Shown here piece by piece: positions 1 to 8,184 of a stretch of DNA of 64,000 nt. Numbering within the stretch: the stretch's first letter is position 1; each line of letters starts with the position of its first letter. Source of the stretch: Dysgonomonas sp. Marseille-P4361 (GTDB lineage: Bacteria > Bacteroidota > Bacteroidia > Bacteroidales > Dysgonomonadaceae); contig NZ_OPYL01000005.1 of the NCBI RefSeq assembly GCF_900343125.1, positions 62,001 through 126,000 of the forward strand, read 5' to 3'. The notes below the pieces were generated by a model, which was not told the origin of the DNA, did no database searches, and saw only the letters and a program-made list of their open reading frames with translations. Position numbers and translations under genes: made by a program.

Positions 1-680
1 TTCTGACTGGGGCATCGTTTGCGTCACCGAATAATGAATGGTTTGAGTTGGGCTGCGAGAATTTGAGTGCTATCCCTTTGAATAGGGCTGTAGGTGGTCA
101 GGCTATTGCTAATGCCGCTAACCTTATGGCAAAAGGAGAGCTTTACTCTTTAGAAGAATTGGAAGAAATTGATGCATTTGTAATAATGCATGTGCATAAC
201 AAAGATGTAGCAGCCAAAGTAGGATTAAAGAAAGATTTTAAAGATTATCCAATTCCATTCGATCGATCAAATTATGCAGCAGCCTATGATTATGTGATAA
301 AGAAATATATAACGGATTGCTACAATCTGAAATTTAAAGAAGGATCTAAATATTATAATTCACCAAATGGCAAGCCTGCAACTATTGTGCTTTGTACGCA
401 TTGGCATGATGCACGTACTTTATTTAATACTGCTATTCGCGAATTAGGAGCAAGATGGGGATTTCCCGTAGTTGAATTTGACAAATATATTGGGTTCTCG
501 AAAGAAAATATACATCCTGTCTTAGAGAAGCAGGTGAGTCTTCTTTTTACAAACGATAAAGAAACGATGGATGGGGTTGAATATGGCTGGCATCCTTACA
601 ATGGGAGAGATCAGTATATACAGCAGCGCATGGCTGCTATTTTTGTCGATTTGATGAAAAAAGTTTTACCTTTGAGGTAG
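1..680 (+). CDS. DUF5040 SGNH-like hydrolase, 5' end cut off
   Basis: The reading frame is open from base 3, so the start codon lies left of the window; a TTG at 48 is only an internal codon. The visible 225 residues resemble the DUF5040 family of SGNH/GDSL-type hydrolases from Bacteroidales. A block GASFASPNNEWFE near the left edge sits where the nucleophile serine block would be, and IDAFVIMHVHNKDV, CTHWHDAR and EYGWHPYNG follow in the family order; the histidine of the last block is the likely catalytic base. The substrate is unknown, and any signal peptide would lie outside the window. It overlaps the next gene by one base (stop TAG, start GTG), so the two are probably translated together. 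Family membership is recognised from the motifs; the activity is inferred. Confidence 0.75.
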   Translation, partial: LTGASFASPNNEWFELGCENLSAIPLNRAVGGQAIANAANLMAKGELYSLEELEEIDAFVIMHVHNKDVAAKVGLKKDFKDYPIPFDRSNYAAAYDYVIKKYITDCYNLKFKEGSKYYNSPNGKPATIVLCTHWHDARTLFNTAIRELGARWGFPVVEFDKYIGFSKENIHPVLEKQVSLLFTNDKETMDGVEYGWHPYNGRDQYIQQRMAAIFVDLMKKVLPLR

Positions 681-1303
681 TGTTATACCTGAAAGAATAT
701 ATAACGGAATCTACTCTTATCGGTATCTGGAAAATAGAAGAATCGAGAGAGCTGCTCTTGGCAATGTTATCTTGTCAAGAATGGGTGCAGCATATTTTAA
801 CAATAAAGTCTGAATCGAGAGTGTTAGAAATACTAGCAGCAAGAATTCTCTTGAAAGAATTGATAGGAGAAGAGAAAGAAGTTTACTATACCAATTCGGG
901 AAAACCTTTCCTGATGGATAAATCTTTTCATATCAGTGTGTCTCATACAAAGGGGTATGTTGCAGTAGCTGTGAATAAAGAAAAAGAGATAGGTCTGGAT
1001 ATAGAGCAGATATCTGAAAAGATAAAGCGTGTCCAAAGCCGTATAGTGTCAGACAAAGAATATATTGATCCTCAAAATGAGTTTATTCATCTTTTACTAC
1101 ATTGGTCGGCAAAAGAAGCGATGTTCAAATTTATCGATCGAGAAGGAGTTAATTTCTTAGAGAATTTGTTTGTCGATAAGTTTACACCGGAGGATAAAGG
1201 TTACTTTTACGCCTCAGAAACCCGAACGGAAGAACGGAATCGCTTTAAGGCTTGTTATCAGATAGAGAAAGAATTTATAATAGTATGCTTGGAGGCTTGT
1301 TGA
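680..1303 (+). CDS. 4'-phosphopantetheinyl transferase superfamily protein
   Basis: Transfers the phosphopantetheine arm of CoA to a serine on a carrier protein. The 207-residue product has the three hallmark blocks of Sfp-type enzymes: ISVSHTKGYVAVAV, then IGLDIEQI with the Mg-binding Asp and Glu, then HWSAKEAMFKF with the third acidic residue and the KEA lysine. Length fits the Sfp-like family rather than the short AcpS type. The start is GTG, overlapping the stop of the DUF5040 gene by one base. The stop codon falls in the loop of a terminator hairpin, so the last codons form one stem arm. No carrier protein or polyketide/peptide synthase gene is visible here, so the target may be the housekeeping acyl carrier protein or an unlinked one. 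Confidence 0.85.
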   Translation: MLYLKEYITESTLIGIWKIEESRELLLAMLSCQEWVQHILTIKSESRVLEILAARILLKELIGEEKEVYYTNSGKPFLMDKSFHISVSHTKGYVAVAVNKEKEIGLDIEQISEKIKRVQSRIVSDKEYIDPQNEFIHLLLHWSAKEAMFKFIDREGVNFLENLFVDKFTPEDKGYFYASETRTEERNRFKACYQIEKEFIIVCLEAC

Positions 1304-1330
1304 TCACCTCCAAGCATTTATTTTTTATTT
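1285..1330 (+). terminator. Rho-independent terminator overlapping the end of the PPTase gene
   Basis: An 11-bp perfect stem (ATGCTTGGAGG at 1285-1295 with CCTCCAAGCAT at 1307-1317) has an 11-base loop and is followed by a T-rich tract. The left arm is inside the coding sequence and the TGA stop (1301-1303) is in the loop. The neighbouring pepE gene ends at 1325 on the other strand, so the hairpin may serve both. Confidence 0.8.
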
Positions 1331-2032
1331 CAAAAGGAAGCTAAAATCATCCTTGTTGCTTAGTTCTTTCGGTTCTTCTCCAAATTTGAAGATGCGAGCC
1401 GTTTTGGTTCCAATCAAAGAAAGCTTTCCTGACTCTAATTTAAGCATTGAACCTTCGCGTAGACCGACTACATATATCTCTTTATTTCCTGTAATAAATT
1501 CATTGATACGATCCTCTCTTGTTTCTCCTCCGTGTCCTTCAGGATGTACATCCAAATAGTGAGGGTTGATTTGGAAAGGAACAAGATTAATTACATCAAA
1601 GCCAAGCGGATCTATAATTGGCATGTCGTTGGTTGTGCGTAATGTAGGGCAAGCTACATTAGACCCAGCGCTCCATCCTATATATGGAGTCTCTGCTTGT
1701 ACTTTCTTGCGGATGGCAGAAATGATATTGTTATCGCGCATCGTACGCACTAGCTTCCAGGTATTGCCTCCGCCCACAATAATAGCTTCGGCTTCTTCTA
1801 CAGCTTTTACTGGGTCGGCAAAATGATGGATACTTGTAACCTTATGTCCTATATCTTTGAAACGGTTGTTTACTTTCTCCTCATACTCTTCGTACGAAAA
1901 AGTAACAGCAGCATAAGGAATGAATAAGGCATTGACTGGTTTCTCTCCTAAAAAATCCTTGATATTTTGTTTTGGGTAATCAAGGTAAGATTCACCCGGA
2001 TTAGTCGAATTGCTTATCAATAATAATTTCAT
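1325..2032 (-). CDS. pepE: Dipeptidase E (alpha-aspartyl dipeptidase), peptidase family S51
   Basis: Hydrolyses dipeptides with N-terminal aspartate in the cytoplasm. The 235-residue product shows the S51 layout: IVGGGNTW near residues 85-92, the nucleophile elbow GWSAGSN with Ser121, and INPHYLD with His158; the numbering agrees within one residue with Ser120 and His157 of the Salmonella enzyme. Length matches the family. No signal peptide is present. It lies 46 bases downstream of the adenosyltransferase gene on the same strand, so the two may be cotranscribed, although their functions are unrelated. The ATG start follows a purine-rich stretch and agrees with the family N-terminus. Confidence 0.93.
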   Translation of the reverse strand: MKLLLISNSTNPGESYLDYPKQNIKDFLGEKPVNALFIPYAAVTFSYEEYEEKVNNRFKDIGHKVTSIHHFADPVKAVEEAEAIIVGGGNTWKLVRTMRDNNIISAIRKKVQAETPYIGWSAGSNVACPTLRTTNDMPIIDPLGFDVINLVPFQINPHYLDVHPEGHGGETREDRINEFITGNKEIYVVGLREGSMLKLESGKLSLIGTKTARIFKFGEEPKELSNKDDFSFLLK

Positions 2033-2078
2033 GGTTATAACTTTTTTTACGAATGTACCAAAGATAGCCTAAATAAGG

Positions 2079-2645
2079 TTATTTATTCCTCTTGTACAAA
2101 AAGTTTTTCCATTTCTCCTCCATATCTCCATGTTGATGCATCTCAAATCGAGCCATTGTGAAGAATAAATCGGAGAGACGGTTTATGAATTTCAGAATAG
2201 TAGCAGGAACTTCATCTACTTTGTTCAATGTCCACAATCTCCTTTCGCTTCGGCGGGCAATGGCACGAGCCATTTGTAGCTGTGCAGATAGTTGGTTACC
2301 TCCAGGCAAAATAAAGTGATAGCTGCCACCCATAGCGTCGTCCATTTGGTCTATCTGTTCTTCACAAAGGGTTATAGTTGCTTCGTCCAGCTTATTGGGA
2401 TTTTTATCTCTTATCTCGGATGGTGTTGCAACTTGCGACATCGCCTCCATCAATTCATTCTGGATTCTGAATAGTAATTGCTGCCATTCATGATCGGGGG
2501 CAATTAAGGAACGCACAACTCCGATTATGCAATTCAATTCGTCCAGAGTCCCGTTAGCCTCTATGCGTACATCGTCTTTATCAACTCTCTGACCACCATA
2601 TATTCCGGTCTTGCCTTTATCTCCTCCTCGTGTATATATTCTCAT
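2079..2645 (-). CDS. Cob(I)alamin adenosyltransferase, PduO type
   Basis: Attaches the 5'-deoxyadenosyl group of ATP to the cobalt of reduced corrinoid, giving adenosylcobalamin or adenosylcobinamide. The 188-residue product opens with TRGGDKGKTGIYGG, the ATP-binding segment of PduO-type enzymes, and later has ARAIARRSERR and NRLSDLFF, which contribute to the trimer-interface active site. Length is typical. It is transcribed divergently from the riboswitch-controlled cobalamin operon, so it shares the neighbourhood but not the leader: the riboswitch is on the plus strand. Its product feeds CbiB, CobU and CobS, which work on adenosylated intermediates. pepE follows on the same strand. Confidence 0.92.
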   Translation of the reverse strand: MRIYTRGGDKGKTGIYGGQRVDKDDVRIEANGTLDELNCIIGVVRSLIAPDHEWQQLLFRIQNELMEAMSQVATPSEIRDKNPNKLDEATITLCEEQIDQMDDAMGGSYHFILPGGNQLSAQLQMARAIARRSERRLWTLNKVDEVPATILKFINRLSDLFFTMARFEMHQHGDMEEKWKNFLYKRNK

Positions 2646-2738
2646 CTTTACTTGTTTAATATTTTGTATAAATGTAAGAAATGTATATTTATTGTTCGAT
2701 TTTATTTATTTAATTTCTTTTATCTGCATCATTTAATT

Positions 2739-2746
2739 TACCTTTG
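2739..2746 (+). promoter_or_regulatory. -7 promoter box ahead of the cobalamin riboswitch
   Basis: TACCTTTG fits the Bacteroidetes -7 consensus TAnnTTTG. It would place the transcript start near 2752, just where the riboswitch aptamer begins. No clear -33 TTTG is seen at the usual distance. Confidence 0.6.
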
Positions 2747-2751
2747 TTTCT

Positions 2752-2923
2752 GATTAGGTGACACTCGGAAACATTCGTTTCGGTGTAAAAAGGGAATCCG
2801 GTTAAAATCCGGAACAGGATCCGCTACTGTGAGCTCTTTCGTATGTTTTGAGAAATACCATTGCCACTGTCCTTAGATGGATGGGAAGGCCTCTCAAAAT
2901 AGAGTAAGTCAGGAAACCTGCCT
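2752..2923 (+). ncRNA. Cobalamin (adenosylcobalamin) riboswitch
   Basis: The stretch holds the conserved cobalamin-aptamer elements in order: GGTGTAAAAAGGGAATCCGG, a matching CCGGAA segment, CCGCTACTGTGA, the B12-box core GCCACTG at 2863-2869, GGGAAGGC, and the terminal AGTCAGGAAACCTGCC at 2907-2922. It lies about 100 bases upstream of cbiB. The region between aptamer and start codon (2924-3025) has no strong terminator with a T-tract, so control of translation start is more likely than termination, but I could not fold it. It would repress cbiB-cobU-cobT-cobS when cobalamin is plentiful. Confidence 0.95.
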
Positions 2924-3025
2924 AATGATAAAGAATATTCTCGGACTAAGAATAATAAAATGTATCTGCTGTTTACGTATTCGTATAAACAAACGATAGT
3001 GTAGATATGTTTTCGCATTTAAATA

Positions 3026-3979
3026 ATGGATATAACTTTTTTGTATATATTACTGCCACTTATTGTAGGCTGGATTGCTGATTTTATTTTGGGTGATCCT
3101 CAGCGTATACCTCATCCCGTAGTTGGTTTCGGAAAACTTATTTCTTGGTGCAATAAATATTTCAATAGAGGTAAATTTCGAATGCTGAAAGGAGCAATAT
3201 GTTCTGTTCTTCTGATTGGAGGTAGCTTCTTTTTAATGTACGCTTTGTTACAGCAATTGTATGTCCTGAGCCCAATTCTAGCAACAGCCTTTTCAACAAT
3301 AATTGTATTCTTTTGTCTTGCCGGAGAAACTTTGGTTAGAGAGGTTAAACAAGTCTTTTTAGAAGTAGACTTTTCTTTGGGTAGAGGTCGACAGCAAGTT
3401 GCACGCATAGTGGGAAGAGATACTTCAGGTCTGTCAAAAAAACAGATACAGATAGCATCGTTGGAAACTTTGTCTGAAAATCTGAGTGATGGAGTTATTG
3501 CCCCAATGTTTTGGTATATGATACTTGGTGTACCCGGAATGTTTGCCTATAAAATGATTAATACGCTTGATTCGATGATTGGTTATAAAAACGAAAAATA
3601 TAAAGACTTTGGATGCTGGGCTGCCCGTATCGATGATGTTGCAAATTATATTCCAGCCAGACTTACAGCTCTTCTTATGCTTCTTGCAGAAGGTAAACTC
3701 TCTTTATTCTCGTTTGTGAAAAACTATGGAAAAATGCATGCAAGCCCCAATTCGGGATATCCCGAGGCTGCCTTGGCTGGAATACTAAATTGTCGTTTTG
3801 GAGGGCCCAATAGCTATTTTGGGCAAGTAGTAGACAAACTATATATCGGCAATAATGACAGAGAAATAACATTGGAGGATATGTCTTTGGCCGTAAAGCT
3901 GAACAAGAAGGTTGAGGTACTAATGATTCTATTGGTTATTGTTTATACGATAGCCGTTCAAATAATATTTAATTCGTAA
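3026..3979 (+). CDS. cbiB: Adenosylcobinamide-phosphate synthase CbiB
   Basis: Joins aminopropanol (phosphate) to adenosylcobyric acid to make adenosylcobinamide (phosphate); an inner-membrane protein. The 317-residue product begins with a hydrophobic helix and then ADFILGDPQRIPHPVVGFG, the family signature, followed by further membrane segments at about 60-95 and 290-315 and the conserved DGVIAPMFWY and NTLDSMIGYKN blocks. It is the first gene after the cobalamin riboswitch and overlaps cobU by one base (TAATG), implying coupled translation. Length is normal. No cobyric acid synthase or CobD-type decarboxylase gene is in the window, so these must be elsewhere or the cell salvages cobinamide. 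Confidence 0.94.
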   Translation: MDITFLYILLPLIVGWIADFILGDPQRIPHPVVGFGKLISWCNKYFNRGKFRMLKGAICSVLLIGGSFFLMYALLQQLYVLSPILATAFSTIIVFFCLAGETLVREVKQVFLEVDFSLGRGRQQVARIVGRDTSGLSKKQIQIASLETLSENLSDGVIAPMFWYMILGVPGMFAYKMINTLDSMIGYKNEKYKDFGCWAARIDDVANYIPARLTALLMLLAEGKLSLFSFVKNYGKMHASPNSGYPEAALAGILNCRFGGPNSYFGQVVDKLYIGNNDREITLEDMSLAVKLNKKVEVLMILLVIVYTIAVQIIFNS

Positions 3980-4488
3980 TGAGAAAGATAACCCTAATAA
4001 CAGGAGGGCAGCGTTCAGGAAAAAGCAGATATGCTCAGGAACTTGCCTTGTCATTATCGCCTAATCCAATCTATCTGGCGACTTCACGCGCTTGGGATGA
4101 AGAACATAGAGTAAGAATCAATCGTCATAAAGAGGAACGGAGTACAGAATGGACTACCATAGAGGAGGAAAAAGAATTAAGTAAGTATGACTATAATGGA
4201 GGAGTTGTGTTGATTGATTGTATAACCCTATGGGCTACAAACTTCTTCTTCGATTTAGAGTCAAATGTAGAGCTAGCTTTAGATGCTTTACAGACCGAAT
4301 TCGAAAAACTGATAGCACAAGATGCTCAGTTTATCCTTGTAACGAATGAAATAGGAATGGGCGAAATGTCACAGAACTATTTGCAACGTAAGTTTGCCGA
4401 TCTTCAAGGGTGGTTGAATCAGTATATTGCAAGCAGAGCTGATGAAGTGTATCTGATGGTTTCGGGTATTCCCCTTAAAGTGAAATGA
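3979..4488 (+). CDS. cobU: Bifunctional adenosylcobinamide kinase / adenosylcobinamide-phosphate guanylyltransferase
   Basis: Phosphorylates adenosylcobinamide and then attaches GMP to give adenosylcobinamide-GDP. The 169-residue product has the P-loop GGQRSGKS at residues 8-15, the following YLATSRAWDEEHRVRINRHK segment that carries the guanylylated histidine region, and LIDCITLWATN. Length agrees with CobU/CobP. It starts inside the cbiB stop codon and is followed by a 135-base gap before cobT, larger than the other gaps in the operon, in which I see no gene or clear terminator. Confidence 0.94.
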   Translation: MRKITLITGGQRSGKSRYAQELALSLSPNPIYLATSRAWDEEHRVRINRHKEERSTEWTTIEEEKELSKYDYNGGVVLIDCITLWATNFFFDLESNVELALDALQTEFEKLIAQDAQFILVTNEIGMGEMSQNYLQRKFADLQGWLNQYIASRADEVYLMVSGIPLKVK

Positions 4489-4623
4489 TAGAGATGTAAT
4501 CGTTTGGAAATTATCTATATATGTAAACTTCGTAATAAAGTAACAGAAGAATATGAAACAGCAAAACATGTCACCTTTGTTCCTTTTTAGTTAAAATCAA
4601 GATTTATATAAAAACACCATAAA

Positions 4624-5664
4624 ATGAAACAACAATTCAATATCGAAAAACCGAACGATGATATCCGTTCTTATCTACAAGAAAAAATAGATAACCTGAC
4701 TAAGCCTAAAGGCTCATTGGGTACATTGGAAGAACTGGCTATGCAAATAGGTTGGGCGCAACAAACTTTAAGCCCTGAATTGAAGAATCCATGCCATATC
4801 GTTTTTGCCGGAGATCATGGTATAGCAGCAGAAGGGGTTAGTCCTTCGCCTCAGGAAGTGACTTATCAGATGATAGCAAACTTTTGGAATGGTGGTGCAG
4901 GTATTAATTTCTTATCTCGTCAACATGGTTTTAATTTAAAGATTGTTGATGCAGGTGTTAACTACGACTTTAAAGAAACAGACCCTATCATAAACAAGAA
5001 GATCAGAAAAAGTACACGCAACTATCTTCACGAAGCCGCAATGACTCAGGAAGAAATGGAGTTAGCTATTCAGAGGGGAGTTGAATGTGTGCAGGCCTGT
5101 TATGATGAGGGATGTAATGTGATCGGTTTCGGAGAAATGGGTATTACCAATACATCGTCATCTTCGTTGTGGATGACTTATCTGACAGGCATAACTTTAG
5201 ATAAATGTATTGGCGCCGGCTGCGACCATACGGGGAGCATTATCAATCACAAATACAATGTCTTGAAAAAGTCGATGGAAAACTACAAGGGAGATCAATC
5301 ACTTGAAGATATTGTTCGTTACTTTGGTGGTTATGAAATGGTGATGGCTGTAGGTGCTATGCTGAAAGCAGCTGAATTGAAAATGATTATTCTAGTTGAT
5401 GGTTTTATTATGACAAACTGTATGCTGGTAGCCTCTAAGATGAATGAAAATGTATTGCATTATGCAATCTTTGGTCATCAAGGAGATGAGGCGGGACATA
5501 AACTATTACTAGAATATTTAAAAGCAAAACCAATATTGAACTTAGGACTTAGACTTGGCGAAGGTACAGGAGCTCTTTGTGCTTACCCTATCATTGATTC
5601 TTCGGTGAGAATGATAAATGAAATGAACTCTTTCAAGGAGATCAAGGTAACAAAATATTTCTAA
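4624..5664 (+). CDS. cobT: Nicotinate-nucleotide--dimethylbenzimidazole phosphoribosyltransferase
   Basis: Makes alpha-ribazole phosphate from the lower-ligand base and nicotinate mononucleotide. The 346-residue product carries [16 protein letters not shown] near the N-terminus, [31 protein letters not shown], and near the C-terminus [10 protein letters not shown], whose glutamate is the catalytic base in the Salmonella enzyme. Full length, no oddities. It follows cobU after 135 bases and precedes cobS by 3 bases. The family accepts several benzimidazoles and purines, so the native lower ligand cannot be read from the sequence. Confidence 0.95.
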   Translation: MKQQFNIEKPNDDIRSYLQEKIDNLTKPKGSLGTLEELAMQIGWAQQTLSPELKNPCHIVFAGDHGIAAEGVSPSPQEVTYQMIANFWNGGAGINFLSRQHGFNLKIVDAGVNYDFKETDPIINKKIRKSTRNYLHEAAMTQEEMELAIQRGVECVQACYDEGCNVIGFGEMGITNTSSSSLWMTYLTGITLDKCIGAGCDHTGSIINHKYNVLKKSMENYKGDQSLEDIVRYFGGYEMVMAVGAMLKAAELKMIILVDGFIMTNCMLVASKMNENVLHYAIFGHQGDEAGHKLLLEYLKAKPILNLGLRLGEGTGALCAYPIIDSSVRMINEMNSFKEIKVTKYF

Positions 5665-5667
5665 GGG

Positions 5668-6429
5668 ATGAAAGATATAGCGGCTGCATTTGTGTTTTTT
5701 ACACGTCTTCCTCTTTGGCGATTGAAAGCTTTTAATGTCTCGATGGAACACTACAAGCAAGTGATAAACTATTGGCCTGTAGTGGGGTGGTTGACCGCAA
5801 TAGTGATGGTCTCAGTTCTGTGGCTGTCGGCTCAGGTATTGCCTTTTAGTATAGCTGTATTACTAGCCATTATCAGTCGATTGCTTATAACAGGGACTTT
5901 GCACGAAGATGGTCTAGCTGATTTCTTCGATGGTTTCGGAGGAGGTGCGACTCGCGAGCGTATTCTTGCTATAATGAAAGACTCTCACATTGGGACTTAT
6001 GGTGTTCTTAGTCTTGTCGTTTATTTCATGATGCTGTACACCCTTCTAAACTCAATGGACTTGCAGTTGGCATGCATTGCAATTTTAACGGGAGACCCTT
6101 TGTGTAAATTAATCGCATCGCAAATAACATTATTACTGCCTTATGCCCGAACAGAAGAAACGAGTAAGGCAAAGGTTGTTTATAATAAAATGTCGGTAAA
6201 GCCTTTTATTATATCCTTATTCTTTGGGTTATTTCCTTTGCTATTCTTGATGGGGATGATGCAATATATAGCAGTCATATTCCCCATACTAATATTCTTT
6301 ATTCTAGTATTTTTGATAAAAAGGAAGATTGGAGGATATGCAGGTGATTGTTGTGGAGCGCTATTTTTGGTTTGCGAGCTGAGTTTTTATCTTGGGACCT
6401 TATCTGTTTATAATATCTTTAGATTATAA
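5668..6429 (+). CDS. cobS: Adenosylcobinamide-GDP ribazoletransferase (cobalamin synthase)
   Basis: Inner-membrane enzyme that joins adenosylcobinamide-GDP and alpha-ribazole (phosphate) to close the nucleotide loop of cobalamin. The 253-residue product has FFTRLPL near the start, LHEDGLADFFDGFGGG (the acidic metal-binding block) around residues 77-92, DSHIGTYGV, and several hydrophobic helices up to the C-terminus. It is the last gene of the riboswitch operon and is followed by a strong terminator. A cobC (alpha-ribazole phosphatase) gene, often next to cobS, is not present here. Confidence 0.94.
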   Translation: MKDIAAAFVFFTRLPLWRLKAFNVSMEHYKQVINYWPVVGWLTAIVMVSVLWLSAQVLPFSIAVLLAIISRLLITGTLHEDGLADFFDGFGGGATRERILAIMKDSHIGTYGVLSLVVYFMMLYTLLNSMDLQLACIAILTGDPLCKLIASQITLLLPYARTEETSKAKVVYNKMSVKPFIISLFFGLFPLLFLMGMMQYIAVIFPILIFFILVFLIKRKIGGYAGDCCGALFLVCELSFYLGTLSVYNIFRL

Positions 6430-6450
6430 TAAAGGGATGAACGTATAATA

Positions 6451-6485
6451 AAGAAGGCTAATCCTTAGGATTAGCCTTCTTTGTA
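6451..6485. terminator. Bidirectional terminator between cobS and susD
   Basis: Two perfect 14-bp arms (6451-6464 and 6468-6481) with a TTA loop are flanked by A-rich sequence on the left and T-rich on the right. It sits between convergent genes and would end both transcripts. Confidence 0.88.
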
Positions 6486-6503
6486 TTTATTAATCTCTGA
6501 TTG

Positions 6504-8165
6504 TTAATATCCAGGATTTTGTTTTAATTGACCATTGCGCTCAATAGCAGCTTGAGGTATTGGCCAAACTAACATGTGCATGTTGTTGCTGAAGGTTTTA
6601 CCATCCTTTTTGTTGTATGGTTTTGCTGTTGCTATATCTACCCATTTAAGAGTTTTATCAGCCTGAGCTTGAGGATATAGTCTGTTACGACGGATATCAT
6701 CCCAGACTTTAAATTCTAGCGGGAATTCTTGTAGACGTTCAGTCAATACATCATCTATAGTAATTGTTGCAGGAACAGAGTAGCTGTCAGCTAAAGTACC
6801 ATTCACAGTGAAAGCACGCTTTCTTACTACTTCTAAGTATTCTTTTGCTTTAGCTTGATTAGAAGCAGCTTGTTTTAGGAAAGCTTCAGCAGCAATCAAA
6901 TAAACTTCAGACATACGTAATACTGGGAAATCGAGACTTGAACCCTTACTATTGATCATAGCTTCGTCATCGAACCAGAACCAGTTGCTGTATTGGTTAT
7001 TTTCATATTCAATTCCTTCATTGGATACATACGTTTGGAAGAAAAAGTTTTTCTCCATACCACGTACGTCACCAGCTTTGTAACTTTCGACAATAGGATT
7101 GCTTACATGATACATGTTGTTTAGAACAGAAGTGCTGAAAACTTTGCTTCCATCGGATTTTACCCAGTTTGTAGCAGCACCTGCTAAACATGCATTGATA
7201 TAAGGGTTACCTTTTTGTAATGGCTCGTTGTATTCTACAGCATAGATCGTTTCCTTGTTGTCTTTGTCTGTTTTAATAACATTGAAAGCACTTCTTAATT
7301 CTACATCTGCACTAGTTTCTAATGTATGACCTGATCCTCCATTAATAACGGCTTCAGCCATCTTTGCAGCTTCAGCATACATAGCTGTGTTTTGTACAGG
7401 ATATCCAGCCCATTGAAGGTAAACAGATGCTAATAATGCTTGAGCAGCAGGTTTTGTTATACGAGAACCATTGTTGTAGAATGTTTTGTTCGGTAACACC
7501 TTGATTGCTTCAAGCAGGTCAGCTTCAATTTGTTTGTAAACGTCAGCGATAGGAGCACGCGGCTTTTCTATTGTAACTGGATCTGCTGTTGGATATACTT
7601 CTAATACTAATGGAACTCCTCCGTTAGCACCATCTTCAGCTTCTCCGTCTTTACATCCGAATTCTTTTACTAGAAAGAAATATGAAAGAGCACGGAAGAA
7701 ATATGCTTGACCGATCAGTTCATTTTTCTTGTTTTCTGAAACAATTTGGTTATCTACCAAGCCCGGTAAACGTTGAATAACTAAGTTTGCTCTATTTATA
7801 GCCTCATAAGGCATACGATAAAGATTATTAACATCACTTGCTACTGTTTGAAATGTGATATTCAACATTTCTGTGTTAGCAGAGAAATCTCCATCTTTTC
7901 TATCATCAATAAATAGTCCGGACATTAACCCCCCGTACATAAGTCTTGTTGGGTGCCAACCATTGTTGCGGTTTCCGTAAAGAGCAGGAAGACCACTGTC
8001 ATAAAGTTGATTCACACTTACTTCTGCATCAGCTTGAGAAGTCCATTCGTCTGTTTTTACACTATGTGGATCTTCTCCAAGAAAAGAGTCACAAGAGGTT
8101 GCTAGAGTAGCTAGCATCAACAGACCTGCAATGTTTCTTAATATGGTATATTTAATTTTTTTCAT
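6504..8165 (-). CDS. SusD/RagB family nutrient-binding lipoprotein
   Basis: Surface lipoprotein that forms the lid over its SusC partner and captures glycans. I start it at the ATG of MKKIKYTILRN (8165), which gives a clean lipoprotein signal peptide ending LATSC; a longer start 14 codons upstream would spoil the signal and overlap susC. The 553-residue product has the SusD layout: an N-terminal TPR-like helical half (RALSYFFLVKEFG, ITKPAAQALLASVYLQWAG) and the C-terminal block FPVLRMSEVYLIAAEAFL and LQEFPLEFKVWDDIRRNRLYP. It lies 19 bases after susC. The ligand is inferred from the GH92 neighbour to be a mannose-rich glycan; the sequence alone does not show it. Confidence 0.92.
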   Translation of the reverse strand: MKKIKYTILRNIAGLLMLATLATSCDSFLGEDPHSVKTDEWTSQADAEVSVNQLYDSGLPALYGNRNNGWHPTRLMYGGLMSGLFIDDRKDGDFSANTEMLNITFQTVASDVNNLYRMPYEAINRANLVIQRLPGLVDNQIVSENKKNELIGQAYFFRALSYFFLVKEFGCKDGEAEDGANGGVPLVLEVYPTADPVTIEKPRAPIADVYKQIEADLLEAIKVLPNKTFYNNGSRITKPAAQALLASVYLQWAGYPVQNTAMYAEAAKMAEAVINGGSGHTLETSADVELRSAFNVIKTDKDNKETIYAVEYNEPLQKGNPYINACLAGAATNWVKSDGSKVFSTSVLNNMYHVSNPIVESYKAGDVRGMEKNFFFQTYVSNEGIEYENNQYSNWFWFDDEAMINSKGSSLDFPVLRMSEVYLIAAEAFLKQAASNQAKAKEYLEVVRKRAFTVNGTLADSYSVPATITIDDVLTERLQEFPLEFKVWDDIRRNRLYPQAQADKTLKWVDIATAKPYNKKDGKTFSNNMHMLVWPIPQAAIERNGQLKQNPGY

Positions 8166-8184
8166 AAATCTCTTTTTTTTGAAA

